This document shows, piece after piece, positions 1-8,050 of a stretch of DNA of 37,737 nucleotides. Source of the stretch: Deltaproteobacteria bacterium (GTDB taxonomy: Bacteria; Desulfobacterota; WTBG01; CAIYCZ01; CAIRTM01); the NCBI GenBank assembly GCA_024276465.1, contig JAJRXD010000044.1, forward strand, positions 1 to 37,737, in the 5' to 3' direction. Made by a program: the position numbers and the translations under genes. Numbering within the stretch: position 1 is the first letter of the stretch; each line of letters starts with the position of its first letter. Below the pieces are notes generated by a model. That model saw only the letters and a program-made list of their open reading frames with translations. It made no database searches and was not told where the DNA came from.

Positions 1-296
1 CCTGCGGCTTCCCGGCAAAGAGCATCTTCTGCAGCGGGTCCAAAAACTCGCCACGGCACAAAGGCCGTGCCTCAAACAGTTTGGACCCTTCATCTGCAGA
101 AAGACACTCATTGCCGGCTGCGGTGCAATGGGTTTAAAAAACACTTTACCACTTGGCAATTCAGGGTTATTACTGCCATTATTGCCTTTAGTGAGATTTG
201 ATGCCTTTTTTCGGGGAAACTCCTGAAAAATAACAGCTGAAATTAACAAATATAACATTTTACACAATTCCTCCCCCCTGGTTTTTTCATTTTTAT
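1..296. other. Left-edge region with no confident gene
   Basis: No gene can be supported here. On the minus strand a frame opens at an ATG at 258-256, preceded by a GGAGGA-like sequence, and runs off the left edge. Its composition becomes unprotein-like toward the edge. A second minus-strand frame over roughly 1-125 reads better (for example GSKLFEARPLCRGEF) but has no start in view. This could be the frameshifted end of a gene lying to the left, or non-coding. A small hairpin (CACGGC/GCCGTG, 52-69) lies inside. Confidence 0.25.
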
Positions 297-326
297 TTGA
301 CACTTAAGCTTTTTTCACCCTATACT
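297..326 (+). promoter_or_regulatory. Sigma-70-like promoter upstream of fumC
   Basis: A consensus -35 TTGACA (297-302) and a -10 TATACT (321-326) are separated by 18 bases. Transcription would start near 333, giving a leader of almost 190 bases that contains the inverted repeat at 381-465 before fumC starts at 521. This rests on sequence match only. Confidence 0.5.
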
Positions 327-380
327 CATACAGTTACTTAGATAATATGAACGGAAAAGTCCATTAATCACTCTTTTCCT

Positions 381-465
381 GTCATTGCGAGGGAGGCACG
401 ACAGAAGCAATCTCCTGGAAACAAAGAGATTGCTTCGTCGTTCGTTCCTCACTCCTCGCAATGAC
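381..465. repeat. Dispersed inverted-repeat element in the fumC leader
   Basis: An imperfect palindrome of about 85 bases is bounded by GTCATTGCGAG (381-391) and its exact complement CTCGCAATGAC (455-465), with inner arms AAGCAATCTC and GAGATTGCTT. Sequences of this kind are widespread REP/MITE-like elements in bacterial genomes. Transcribed, it would fold into one long hairpin. An ATG at 461 inside the right arm is in frame with fumC but is a by-product of the repeat, not the gene start. Confidence 0.75.
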
Positions 466-520
466 AACCCGGAATCAGGACTTTTCGTTCAGGCACTACT
501 TAAAAAAATCAGGAAATTTT

Positions 521-1912
521 ATGAAATATAGAATTGAATATGACAGTATAGGCAAAGTAAAGGTACCTTCTGACAAGTATTATGGTGCACAAACCCAAAG
601 GTCTTTTCAGAACTTTAAAATCGGCAAAGAAAAAATACCTGATGAAATTATCAGGGCATTTGCTTTTATAAAAAAAGCTGCTGCTATTACCAATTATGAT
701 CTTGGACTTTTGCAGAAAAAGAAAAAAAATTTAATTATCCTGGTTTGCGATGAAATACTTGAAGGGAAATTAAATGACCACTTTCCATTGGCAGTCTGGC
801 AATCCGGTTCAGGGACGCACACAAACATGAATGTAAATGAAGTTGTTTCAAACAGAGCTATTGAGATAGCAGGTGGAAAATTAGGATCAAAGGACCCTGT
901 TCACCCAAATGATGATGTAAACAAATCTCAGAGTTCTAATGATGCTTTTCCCACAGCAATGTCAATTTCTGCAGTAATTTCAATAGAAGACAGGTTGCTG
1001 CCGGCTCTGAAAAATCTGAAGCATGCATTAGCAAAAAAATCTGAAGAATTTAAACTGCTGATTAAAATCGGCAGAACACATTTAATGGATGCTGTGCCCC
1101 TCACTCTTGGCCAGGAATTTTCCGGATATGTAAGCCAGCTTGAACACGGCATCAGGGCAGTTAAAAATTCATTGCGCCATCTGAGAGAGATAGCCCTGGG
1201 CGGTTCGGCAGTAGGAACAGGGCTTAACACCAAAAAAGGTTATGCTGAAAAGGTTGCTGCCGTGATTTCAGAATTAACCTGCCACAAGTTTGTAACTGCA
1301 CCGAATAAATTTGAAGCACTTGCTGCCCATGATGATATTGTTGAATCTTCAGGTGCTGTAAAAACAGTTGCAGTGTCTTTAATGAAAATTGCAAATGACA
1401 TAAGATGGCTTGCTTCCGGCCCAATATGCGGCATAGGCGAAATCACTATTCCTGCAAATGAGCCTGGCTCTTCCATAATGCCTGGCAAAACAAATCCAAC
1501 ACAATCAGAAGCCATGACAATGGTATGCACACAGGTAATAGGAAATGATACCACCATTAATATGGCCGGCTCTTCAGGGAACTTTGAACTGAATGTTTTT
1601 AAGCCGGTTATGATATATAATCTGCTGCAATCAATAAACAATTTAGCTGATGCTGCTGAGTCGTTTAATATCAATATGGTTGCCGGAATAGAGCCAAATC
1701 AGGATAAAATAGAATACCATCTTTCTAACTCTCTGATGCTGGCAGCTGCTCTTAATCCGGTTATAGGGTATGATAATGCAGCTAAAATAGCAAAAAAGGC
1801 TCTCCTGGACAACAGCACCCTGAAGGAAGCTGCTGTTAAGCTTGGACTGTTAACATCTGAGAAATTTGACGAAATAGTAAAACCTGAAAAGATGATCAGG
1901 CCGGAAGAGTGA
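521..1912 (+). CDS. fumC: Fumarate hydratase, class II (fumarase C)
   Basis: Interconverts fumarate and (S)-malate in the cytoplasm. The 463-residue length is typical of oxygen-stable, iron-independent class II fumarases. Seen in the sequence: [13 protein letters not shown] near residue 100, [10 protein letters not shown] near 140, and the superfamily signature [11 protein letters not shown] at 316-326, which carries the catalytic serine loop. The start at 521 is chosen because AGGA sits about six bases upstream and [13 protein letters not shown] matches the usual N-terminus. The in-frame ATG at 461 lies inside a dispersed repeat. The gene converges on the aldolase gene with about 50 bases between them. 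With SdhABC and malate dehydrogenase it completes the succinate to oxaloacetate segment. Aspartase is a relative, but the GSGT and SS-loop residues favour fumarase. Confidence 0.95.
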   Translation: MKYRIEYDSIGKVKVPSDKYYGAQTQRSFQNFKIGKEKIPDEIIRAFAFIKKAAAITNYDLGLLQKKKKNLIILVCDEILEGKLNDHFPLAVWQSGSGTHTNMNVNEVVSNRAIEIAGGKLGSKDPVHPNDDVNKSQSSNDAFPTAMSISAVISIEDRLLPALKNLKHALAKKSEEFKLLIKIGRTHLMDAVPLTLGQEFSGYVSQLEHGIRAVKNSLRHLREIALGGSAVGTGLNTKKGYAEKVAAVISELTCHKFVTAPNKFEALAAHDDIVESSGAVKTVAVSLMKIANDIRWLASGPICGIGEITIPANEPGSSIMPGKTNPTQSEAMTMVCTQVIGNDTTINMAGSSGNFELNVFKPVMIYNLLQSINNLADAAESFNINMVAGIEPNQDKIEYHLSNSLMLAAALNPVIGYDNAAKIAKKALLDNSTLKEAAVKLGLLTSEKFDEIVKPEKMIRPEE

Positions 1913-1962
1913 ATCAGTCCCCCTGCCCCTGTTTTTTGACGTTTCCCTTCTGCTGCCTTTAC

Positions 1963-2934
1963 TCATGCAATATCCACATCATCCAGCCGTGTTGATTCCA
2001 GAAAAAAATCATAAGCATTATTTTTTTTCTTTTTGTTTGACCTCAGCTTCATAGCGTCTCTTGGATGCTGGTTCAAGCTGCCGCTTATGCCATAAATATC
2101 GTTAAATCCCCACTCTATCTGTTTCCTGAGAGGCACAAATACTTCCTGTATAACCTTGTAGACAGGCTTCACATCAAACTTGGGATTCTTGAGAAAATTC
2201 AGCAGCAGTTCCAGATTACAGTTTCCTGCACCCCTGCCTATACCATTAATTGTGGCATCCAGAAGATTCACCCCATCAATAATTGCCTGCTGAGTATTTG
2301 AGAAACCCAGCTGCTGATTATTATGGCCATGAAACCCTATCTCCTTGTTGGGAGCATATTTGCGATACAAGTTCAGGTAATAGGTAATCTGCTCAGAATA
2401 AAAAGCCCCGAAACTGTCAACCAGATACAAAAAATCAACTTCTTTAGCTGCGTTCACCTGCTCAAGCGCTTCAATCAAATCACTTTCAATGGCTGCAGAT
2501 ACAGCCATGATATTTATTGTTGTCATATAACCCAGGTCTTTGGACCGTTTCGCAAGATCAATCCCTTTATCTATGTCCGGCACATAGCATGCTGTCCTGA
2601 TCATGTCTACCGGGCTCTGTTCTCTGGGTCTTAATTTTGTAACATCAACACGGCCAACATCAAACATTGCAGCAACAAGAGGGGGGCTCTCACACTCATA
2701 TGAGTCAATAATGCGTTTTATATCATCATCATCACAAAAGTTCCATAGCCCGTACTTTTCATGGGTATATTCATCACTTTCTGCAAGCTTTTTCCCAAAC
2801 TCAATAATATCAACCCCTGAGTCACAGATTGTCCTGTACACAGCCTTAACAAAATCATCTGTAAACTGATAATTGTTAATTAATCCACCATCACGTATGG
2901 TACAATCCAAAACTTTAATCTCTTTTCTGTACAT
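1963..2934 (-). CDS. DRE-TIM metallolyase superfamily aldolase (HMG-CoA lyase / 4-hydroxy-2-oxovalerate aldolase-like)
   Basis: A 323-residue TIM-barrel aldolase of the HMGL-like superfamily, whose members make or break C-C bonds next to a carboxyl or keto group using a divalent metal. The N-terminal motif LDCTIRDGG (D10, R14, D15) corresponds to the DRE motif. GFHGHNN near residue 200 supplies metal-binding histidines, and GIGRGAGNCNLE near 235 is the usual C-terminal signature. The start is the ATG at 2934, eight bases after AAGGAG; a TTG two codons earlier is too close to that site. It is the last gene of the apparent sdh-Rieske-cytochrome b operon, about 35 bases after the small membrane protein gene. 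Substrate unknown: citramalate, isopropylmalate or aldol-type chemistry are all possible. Confidence 0.75.
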   Translation of the reverse strand: MYRKEIKVLDCTIRDGGLINNYQFTDDFVKAVYRTICDSGVDIIEFGKKLAESDEYTHEKYGLWNFCDDDDIKRIIDSYECESPPLVAAMFDVGRVDVTKLRPREQSPVDMIRTACYVPDIDKGIDLAKRSKDLGYMTTINIMAVSAAIESDLIEALEQVNAAKEVDFLYLVDSFGAFYSEQITYYLNLYRKYAPNKEIGFHGHNNQQLGFSNTQQAIIDGVNLLDATINGIGRGAGNCNLELLLNFLKNPKFDVKPVYKVIQEVFVPLRKQIEWGFNDIYGISGSLNQHPRDAMKLRSNKKKKNNAYDFFLESTRLDDVDIA

Positions 2935-2969
2935 TACCAACTCTCCTTAAATAAAATTGCTGAAAAGGT

Positions 2970-3305
2970 TCATTCCAGTTTGTTAGTACCTGAATAGTAA
3001 CCTTTCCAATAAAGCTTTTCATCATCTCTTGCCTGAATGCGCACCAGAAATATTACAAGTAAAATCAACAGCCACAACACAGCAAGACCATAAATCCTCT
3101 TGTTTGTCAGCTTCCTTGCGTTTTCAACATCAGACAGGGATAAACCAGCCGGGGGTTCATATCCCTCTTCTTTTATTTCTGTAACAGCTATGGTCATTGC
3201 ATCTTCCGGCTCCTGACACAAAAGCTCAGGAACCTTAAAAACTGAAAAACAAAGGAAGAATATCCCACATGCCATTACAGGTTTGACTGTTTTTAAATAA
3301 TTCAT
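2970..3305 (-). CDS. Small two-helix membrane protein of the Rieske/cytochrome b operon
   Basis: I do not recognise a family. The 111-residue protein has an N-terminal hydrophobic stretch (about residues 10-29, signal or anchor), a polar middle with the run EPEDAMTIAVTEIKEEGYEPP, and a strong transmembrane helix at about 72-91 (YGLAVLWLLILLVIFLV) followed by a charged tail. There is no CxxCH haem motif and no cysteine cluster. The ATG at 3305 is preferred to the TTG just before it. It lies 18 bases after the cytochrome b gene on the same strand, so an accessory subunit or assembly factor of that complex is the likeliest role. This is inferred from context only. Confidence 0.6.
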   Translation of the reverse strand: MNYLKTVKPVMACGIFFLCFSVFKVPELLCQEPEDAMTIAVTEIKEEGYEPPAGLSLSDVENARKLTNKRIYGLAVLWLLILLVIFLVRIQARDDEKLYWKGYYSGTNKLE

Positions 3306-3323
3306 CAATTTTTCATCCCCTGC

Positions 3324-4400
3324 TCACAAAAAATATCCAACTGCCGTTAAAGCAAGAAAAGCCAGCAGGCTGATTACACCCACCATAGTAAAAAAAGGAC
3401 TTAATTCATTTCGCTGTGCTTTCCTGTTAAAAAATGGAACAAGTGTTATAAAACCTGCAACAAGCATAAGTCCAACTATTCCCGCAATCTCACCCTCAAT
3501 ACTAAACAGATAAGTAGGCATCCATTTAAGAATCTGGTAGACCCAGAGGAAAAACCAGTCCGGCTTCACCCCTTCCGGCGCTGGTTTTAAGTAATCTATT
3601 TCCTGTCCAAGTTCCGAAGGAATCAGGACCGCCAGAGTAACAAGCACACCAAACAAAATCAGGCAGTTAACCAGATCATGCAACAGAAGGTGGGGAAACA
3701 TGGGTTTGGCAATTGCTTTTTCTTTTTTTAACGCTGTCTTTTTCTCAACAGACAGAGGTACACTCATTCCATGAACCTGGACAAGGACAACATGGACAAA
3801 CAAAACTGCCATCAGGCAAAGAGGAAGTATCCCAACATGCAGAGCAAAAAAACGGTTTAAAGTCTGTGGCCCGACCATTTCCCCACCCCTCAGAAATCCG
3901 ACAACATACTGCCCGACAACCGGCATTGTGCCGGGCATATCCGTGCCGACATTCAGGGCAAAAAATGAGCGTTCATCAAAGGGCAAAGTATATCCACTGT
4001 ACCCAAGGAATAAAACAACCATGAACATTGCCATACCGGTAAGCCATGTCAGCTCCCTTGGGCGCCGGTATGCTTTGAGAAGAAATGTTGAGAAAAAGTG
4101 GATAAAAGCAATTGCTATCATCAGGTTACTGGCCCAGTGGTGAACTGACCGAATCAGCCACCCGTATGGAATTTTTACCATTATTTCCGTAATGCTCCTG
4201 TAAGCTGCGTCCGCAGACGGCTTATAGTAAAAAAGAAGAAGGGGGCCTGTTACAACCTGGATAAAAAACAGAAACAGCAACATCCCGCCCATATAATACC
4301 AGACAGAATGCCGGTGTACCGGCACCATTTTTTTTCGGGCAAGACCGAGAATTGTATCCATCCCGATCCGTTCATTTATTTCCTTTTTTAAATCAATCAT
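3324..4400 (-). CDS. Cytochrome b of a bc/b6f-type quinol oxidoreductase (fused b6 + subunit IV form)
   Basis: The 358-residue integral membrane protein would carry two b haems and the quinol sites. Haem ligand pairs appear as H87 (in RSVHHWASN) with H101, and H188 (in RFFALHVG) with H203. The second pair has 14 intervening residues, as in b6-type proteins rather than mitochondrial cytochrome b. The quinol-oxidation motif PEWY is PDWF here (280-283, in KPDWFFLWVYQILKWMP), a variant family associated with menaquinone users. About eight hydrophobic helices are visible, so the N-terminal and C-terminal cytochrome b parts are fused. It follows the Rieske gene by about 55 bases. The ribosome site is weak. 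No cytochrome c1 or f gene is in the operon. Confidence 0.93.
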   Translation of the reverse strand: MIDLKKEINERIGMDTILGLARKKMVPVHRHSVWYYMGGMLLFLFFIQVVTGPLLLFYYKPSADAAYRSITEIMVKIPYGWLIRSVHHWASNLMIAIAFIHFFSTFLLKAYRRPRELTWLTGMAMFMVVLFLGYSGYTLPFDERSFFALNVGTDMPGTMPVVGQYVVGFLRGGEMVGPQTLNRFFALHVGILPLCLMAVLFVHVVLVQVHGMSVPLSVEKKTALKKEKAIAKPMFPHLLLHDLVNCLILFGVLVTLAVLIPSELGQEIDYLKPAPEGVKPDWFFLWVYQILKWMPTYLFSIEGEIAGIVGLMLVAGFITLVPFFNRKAQRNELSPFFTMVGVISLLAFLALTAVGYFL

Positions 4401-4455
4401 TTCTGTTTTTAAAATTTAAAGCTGTTTGCCTTGTATCAATTTTCCCCGAACAGCA

Positions 4456-4923
4456 CTATCCTTTGCTTTTCCGGCCACCCTGGTATGAAATAATCATCCC
4501 ATCTTCCTGCCTTTCCATGCCAAAGCTCAAAAGGGGTGATGGTGGGGGACCTGCAATGTTTACACCTTTATCGTCAAAATATCCCTTATGGCAGGCACAG
4601 TAAAATTTCCTGGATTCAGGCTCATACTGAACCGTGCAGTCCAGATGTGTACACTTTGCAGAAAACGCCCGAAGTTCACCCCTCTCTGTCTTCAACAGTA
4701 TCCCCGGCAAATGGCCATACTCAAAGTAACGGGCACTGTTGGGGGCTATTGCCTCAACATCGGACATGGCAACTTTTACTGCTCCTGGCAATGGGATTTT
4801 TTCCCTGTGAAAAAGAAACCTCACTACAGGATTCAGCACATAAGCCACAAGCATAGAAAGCCCTCCTAAAACAGACCCGATAAAAAACTTTCTCCTGGAC
4901 AGAAGTGATTCCCTAAGCCTCAT
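4456..4923 (-). CDS. Rieske [2Fe-2S] protein of the quinol oxidoreductase
   Basis: The 155-residue protein transfers electrons from the quinol site of cytochrome b. Box I is CTHLDC (C91, H93, C96) and box II is CACHKG (C109, C111, H112). Together these give the two cysteine and two histidine cluster ligands plus the disulfide pair. The N-terminus has a twin-arginine-like SRRKFF followed by a hydrophobic helix (about 13-32) that would anchor it in the membrane. A GPPPSPL loop, typical of Rieske proteins, follows at 125-131. Its ATG overlaps the sdhB stop codon (ATGA, 4920-4923), so translation is probably coupled to the succinate dehydrogenase genes, which is an unusual pairing. Confidence 0.95.
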   Translation of the reverse strand: MRLRESLLSRRKFFIGSVLGGLSMLVAYVLNPVVRFLFHREKIPLPGAVKVAMSDVEAIAPNSARYFEYGHLPGILLKTERGELRAFSAKCTHLDCTVQYEPESRKFYCACHKGYFDDKGVNIAGPPPSPLLSFGMERQEDGMIISYQGGRKSKG

Positions 4924-5687
4924 TTTTGATCCTGTTTCAATAAATGGAAAAACTTTTTAAACCTGTAAACAACCAGCTTTCTTCTCAGCGCCTCTATCGT
5001 ATCAGTGGGGCGTATATCCTTGGGGCATGCATCTATACACCGGAATATAGTATGACAGGCCCAGAGCCCCTGCGGACTGTTCACCTTTTCTAAAAACTTT
5101 GCCCCCCGGCGATCCCTTGAGTCTGACATAAAACGAAACAGCTTTGCAATCGCAGCCGGCCCCAGATAGTTTTCTTCAAAACCCAGCACCGGACAGGAAC
5201 CATAACAGCATGCACAAAGAATACAGTTTATATATGGATCAAGTTTTCTGACTTCATCCGGAGACTGCAGGTATTCCTTCTCTGGTGTATCTTCTTCGTT
5301 CACATGGAGCCAGGGTTCAACCCGAAGGTAAGCATCCCAAAACGGCTTCATGTCAACAACCATATCTTTTATAATATCCATATTAGGAAGAGGTTCTATA
5401 AGCACCTGATCACCAGTCAGTGCCATAAGCTGCGTTCGGCACGCAAGCACCGGGGCACCATTGACAAGCATGCCGCAGGAACCGCAGACTGCACTTCGGC
5501 AGGAGAACCGGAAAGCAATACTGTCATCCATGGTTTCCTGTATATGCAGCAATGCCTCCAGAACCGTGGTTCCCCTTGGAAAACCACTTATAAAAGTATC
5601 GTAATATGGTTCCCTGTCAACGTCAGGATTAAAACGAAATATCTTGAATGTGTACTGATTGTCAGTATTGCCGTTCTTTTGGCTCAT
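4920..5687 (-). CDS. sdhB: Succinate dehydrogenase / fumarate reductase iron-sulfur subunit
   Basis: The 255-residue subunit carries electrons from the flavin to the quinone site. N-terminal ferredoxin domain: FSCRSAVCGSCG with C63, C68, C71 and later C83 for [2Fe-2S]. C-terminal domain: CILCACCYGSCP (C155, C158, C161, C165) and CHTIFRCIDACPK (C211, C217, C221) for [4Fe-4S] and [3Fe-4S]. This cysteine pattern resembles the proteobacterial SdhB type. The start codon lies 26 bases inside the end of sdhA, with GGAG about ten bases upstream, and the stop overlaps the Rieske start. Direction of use (succinate oxidation or fumarate reduction) cannot be decided from sequence. Confidence 0.95.
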   Translation of the reverse strand: MSQKNGNTDNQYTFKIFRFNPDVDREPYYDTFISGFPRGTTVLEALLHIQETMDDSIAFRFSCRSAVCGSCGMLVNGAPVLACRTQLMALTGDQVLIEPLPNMDIIKDMVVDMKPFWDAYLRVEPWLHVNEEDTPEKEYLQSPDEVRKLDPYINCILCACCYGSCPVLGFEENYLGPAAIAKLFRFMSDSRDRRGAKFLEKVNSPQGLWACHTIFRCIDACPKDIRPTDTIEALRRKLVVYRFKKFFHLLKQDQK

Positions 5688-7362
5688 AATCGGTTATCTC
5701 CACATCCGTATACCTGAAAACCGGCCCATCCTGCGAACAAACAGCCATTGTATGCTTAAGCCAGTTTTTATCATCACGGACCGGAAAGTCGGTTCGCCAG
5801 TGTGCTCCGCGACACTCCTCCCGTGCGATTGCTCCTGCCACAATTAATTCAGCCATTTCCAGCATTCCTTTAAGTTCAAGAACATTCATAAGCCCGGGAT
5901 TGTAACGCCGTGTTGTTATGTTCTGTATGGCAACCTTGCAGTAGCGTTCCTGCAGCTCCCTGATTTTAGAATATGCTTCTTCCAGGGTATTCTTTTCCCT
6001 GAAAACTCCGCACTTGTGAAAAACGGTTTCCCGCATTTCAGTCAGAATGCCACCCGGAGTCTCCCCTTTGCTCTCCCGTGAAAAAATTTCCTGTATTGAT
6101 TTTTCCTGCCTTTTAAACGCAGAATGAAGGATTTTAGCGTCAGGGCTTTCCGCACCTGAGTCAAGGTATTCCTTAACAGCCTCTCCTGCCAGCTTGCCAA
6201 AAACCGTGGTGTCAAGCAGGGAATTACCACCAAGCCGGTTTGCACCGTGTACTGATACGCAGGCACACTCACCTGCGGCAAACAGTCCTTTCACATTTGT
6301 TGCCCCTTTAACGTCTGTGGCAATTCCTCCCATGGAATAGTGCTGCCCGGGCTGCACAGGTATTGGTTCATCAATGGGTTCTATTCCGGCAAAATCAATT
6401 GCAATCTCCCTGATTCCGGGAAGTCTTTCCACTATTTTTTCTCTGCCCAGATGCCGCAGATCAAGATGCACATATTCATCGTTAAACCCCCGGCCCTCAT
6501 TAATCTCTGTCTGAATGCTTCTGGCAACTATGTCCCTTGGCGCAAGTTCCATGGCTGAAGACGCATATTTCTCCATAAACCGTTCGCCCCTGTTATTAAC
6601 AAGGTATCCGCCTTCACCGCGTGCTCCCTCGCTCATCAGTATATTAGTGCCGTATAATGTTGTGGGATGAAACTGCACAAACTCCATATCTTCAATCGGC
6701 ACTCCTGCCTCATAGGCAAGAGCAATGCCGGAGCCGGTGTTAATGAGCGCATTGCTGCTTCTGGAAAATATGCGCCCGTATCCTCCGGTTGCCAGAACAA
6801 CAGTCTTTGCCCCGAACACCTCAACTTTTCCGGTTGCAAGCTCCATAGCCACAACACCATGAATCCGGTCGTTTTCTACGGCCAGAGAAAGCACAAACCA
6901 CTCCTCAAGAAACCTTACACCCAGCTCTACTGCCTTCTCATACAGGGTGTGAAGCGCCATGTGGCCGGTACGGTCAGATGCATAGCAGCACCTGGGATAC
7001 CCTGCACCTCCGAAAGGTCGCTGGGCAATCCGGCCGTCTTCCAGCCGGCTCCATGGGCATCCAAAATGCTCCAGTTCATAGACAAGCCCTGGCGCCTCTT
7101 CACACATAACCTTAACAGCAGGCTGGTCTGCAAGATAATCACTTCCTTTAACAGTGTCAAAAGCATGTTTTTCTGTTGTGTCATCCTTTGACCCTTCAAC
7201 ATTTGCCAGAGCAGCGTTCATTCCTCCCTGGGCTGCAACTGAATGGGAGCGCACAGGATGGACCTTTGTTAAAACAGCTGTATCATATTTTTGAGATACC
7301 CCGACAGCAGCCCTCAGCCCTGCCAGTCCGGCACCTATTACCAGTACATCATGGCTAATCAT
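5662..7362 (-). CDS. sdhA: Succinate dehydrogenase / fumarate reductase flavoprotein subunit
   Basis: The 566-residue catalytic subunit interconverts succinate and fumarate. The FAD-binding GAGLAGLRAA is at 10-19, and the histidine for covalent FAD is H40 in RSHSVAAQGGMN. Active-site residues match the family: H232 (FVQFHPTTLYG), E245 (SEGARGEGG), R276 (ELAPRDIVAR), H341 (QHYSMGG) and R376 (HGANRLGGNSLLD). The C-terminal domain is complete and ends in an arginine- and tyrosine-rich tail overlapping sdhB by 26 bases. It follows sdhC by about 50 bases. The ribosome site is weak, so the ATG at 7362 rests on the conserved beginning ISHDVLVIGAG. Confidence 0.96.
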   Translation of the reverse strand: MISHDVLVIGAGLAGLRAAVGVSQKYDTAVLTKVHPVRSHSVAAQGGMNAALANVEGSKDDTTEKHAFDTVKGSDYLADQPAVKVMCEEAPGLVYELEHFGCPWSRLEDGRIAQRPFGGAGYPRCCYASDRTGHMALHTLYEKAVELGVRFLEEWFVLSLAVENDRIHGVVAMELATGKVEVFGAKTVVLATGGYGRIFSRSSNALINTGSGIALAYEAGVPIEDMEFVQFHPTTLYGTNILMSEGARGEGGYLVNNRGERFMEKYASSAMELAPRDIVARSIQTEINEGRGFNDEYVHLDLRHLGREKIVERLPGIREIAIDFAGIEPIDEPIPVQPGQHYSMGGIATDVKGATNVKGLFAAGECACVSVHGANRLGGNSLLDTTVFGKLAGEAVKEYLDSGAESPDAKILHSAFKRQEKSIQEIFSRESKGETPGGILTEMRETVFHKCGVFREKNTLEEAYSKIRELQERYCKVAIQNITTRRYNPGLMNVLELKGMLEMAELIVAGAIAREECRGAHWRTDFPVRDDKNWLKHTMAVCSQDGPVFRYTDVEITDYEPKERQY

Positions 7363-7411
7363 AAAATTTATCTTATACTTTCAATTCAGTTCACTACTGT
7401 CAGATTGCAGC

Positions 7412-7720
7412 CTACTTAAGCAACCACTGGAAACAGACAAAAACATAAACTATAATCCCAAGAGCGGAAAATCCCCAGAAAAGCTCCTTTTCTTTTTTCA
7501 CGCCAAGATCAACAAGGCATGTCCTCAGCCCGTAAAGACTGTGATAAATGAAAAGAAAAATGACAACCATATCCACATACAGGTTGCTGTGAAGCCCGGT
7601 CCAGTAGGGAACCACATCTTCTCCCATGGCTCCTGCAACTCCGAATCCACTGTACATCTTAAACCCGATAAGCAAAATCAGAACCAAACCGCTGATCCGG
7701 TGAAACACCCACACAAACAT
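7412..7720 (-). CDS. sdhC: Succinate dehydrogenase / fumarate reductase membrane anchor (cytochrome b556-like)
   Basis: A 102-residue protein with three hydrophobic helices (about 9-25, 48-66, 82-100). It carries family hallmarks: HRISGL at 7-12 and YHSLYGLRTCLVDLG at 59-73, with H44 and H60 as candidate haem ligands. It is the only membrane subunit in the operon and is short. Either a partner anchor is encoded elsewhere or this is a minimal anchor. The start at 7720 follows AGGG with about seven bases spacing. It is the first gene of the minus-strand operon, just downstream of a possible promoter. Confidence 0.85.
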   Translation of the reverse strand: MFVWVFHRISGLVLILLIGFKMYSGFGVAGAMGEDVVPYWTGLHSNLYVDMVVIFLFIYHSLYGLRTCLVDLGVKKEKELFWGFSALGIIVYVFVCFQWLLK

Positions 7721-7767
7721 ATTTAAGCCCTCCGGATATTCATAAAATAAGAAATTAAAAATATGTG

Positions 7768-7796
7768 ATATTAATAAAAAAAGGATTGAATTGCAA
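7768..7796 (-). promoter_or_regulatory. Possible promoter of the sdhCAB-Rieske-cytochrome b operon
   Basis: Reading the minus strand, TTGCAA (7796-7791) is followed after 17 bases by TAATAT (7773-7768), about 48 bases before the sdhC start. The surrounding sequence is AT-rich, so a chance match is possible. Confidence 0.3.
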
Positions 7797-7836
7797 GATC
7801 TTTGTGGAAATCTGCCATTATGTTCATGACAAATCT

Positions 7837-8050
7837 TTAAGACATGTTTTTCTCATATAAATCTCTCAGCAGTTCATTTCCCTGCAGATATTCAAAAGTG
7901 ATGTCCTGTATTAAGCTCCTTGTGTTATGATCATCCTTGAATTCAATCCAATGCAGTTTTCATACAATCAGTCACCCATTTTAAATAATACGGAATCTGT
8001 TTTGAATTTATGTGACACTGCTTCTTTAAAAAATGTTTAAATTTCTCCAT
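7837..8050 (-). pseudogene. Decayed reading frames, N-terminal part integrase-like
   Basis: A minus-strand ATG at 8050 has a good ribosome site (GAGGAG, nine bases upstream). It encodes 35 residues, including KQIPYYLKWVTDC, before a TGA at 7943-7945. This resembles the N-terminal core-binding part of integron/phage tyrosine recombinases. A second frame, shifted by one base, continues from about 7944 to a TAA at 7837 with SLIQDITFEYLQGNELLRDL, which I do not recognise. The good ribosome site and short broken frames suggest a gene relic. The integrase reading is tentative. Confidence 0.4.

Noticed and set aside
461-520. N-terminal extension of fumarase from the ATG at 461
   Set aside because: That ATG lies inside the right arm of a dispersed palindrome, the extension has no family match, and a proper ribosome site precedes 521.
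1240-1674. Minus-strand 144-codon frame opposite fumC
   Set aside because: Antisense shadow of the well-supported fumarase gene.
4536-4856. Plus-strand frame opposite the Rieske gene
   Set aside because: Antisense shadow; the minus strand encodes both Rieske boxes.
6667-7191. Plus-strand 174-codon frame opposite sdhA
   Set aside because: Fully antisense to a gene with all catalytic motifs present; no protein-like pattern.
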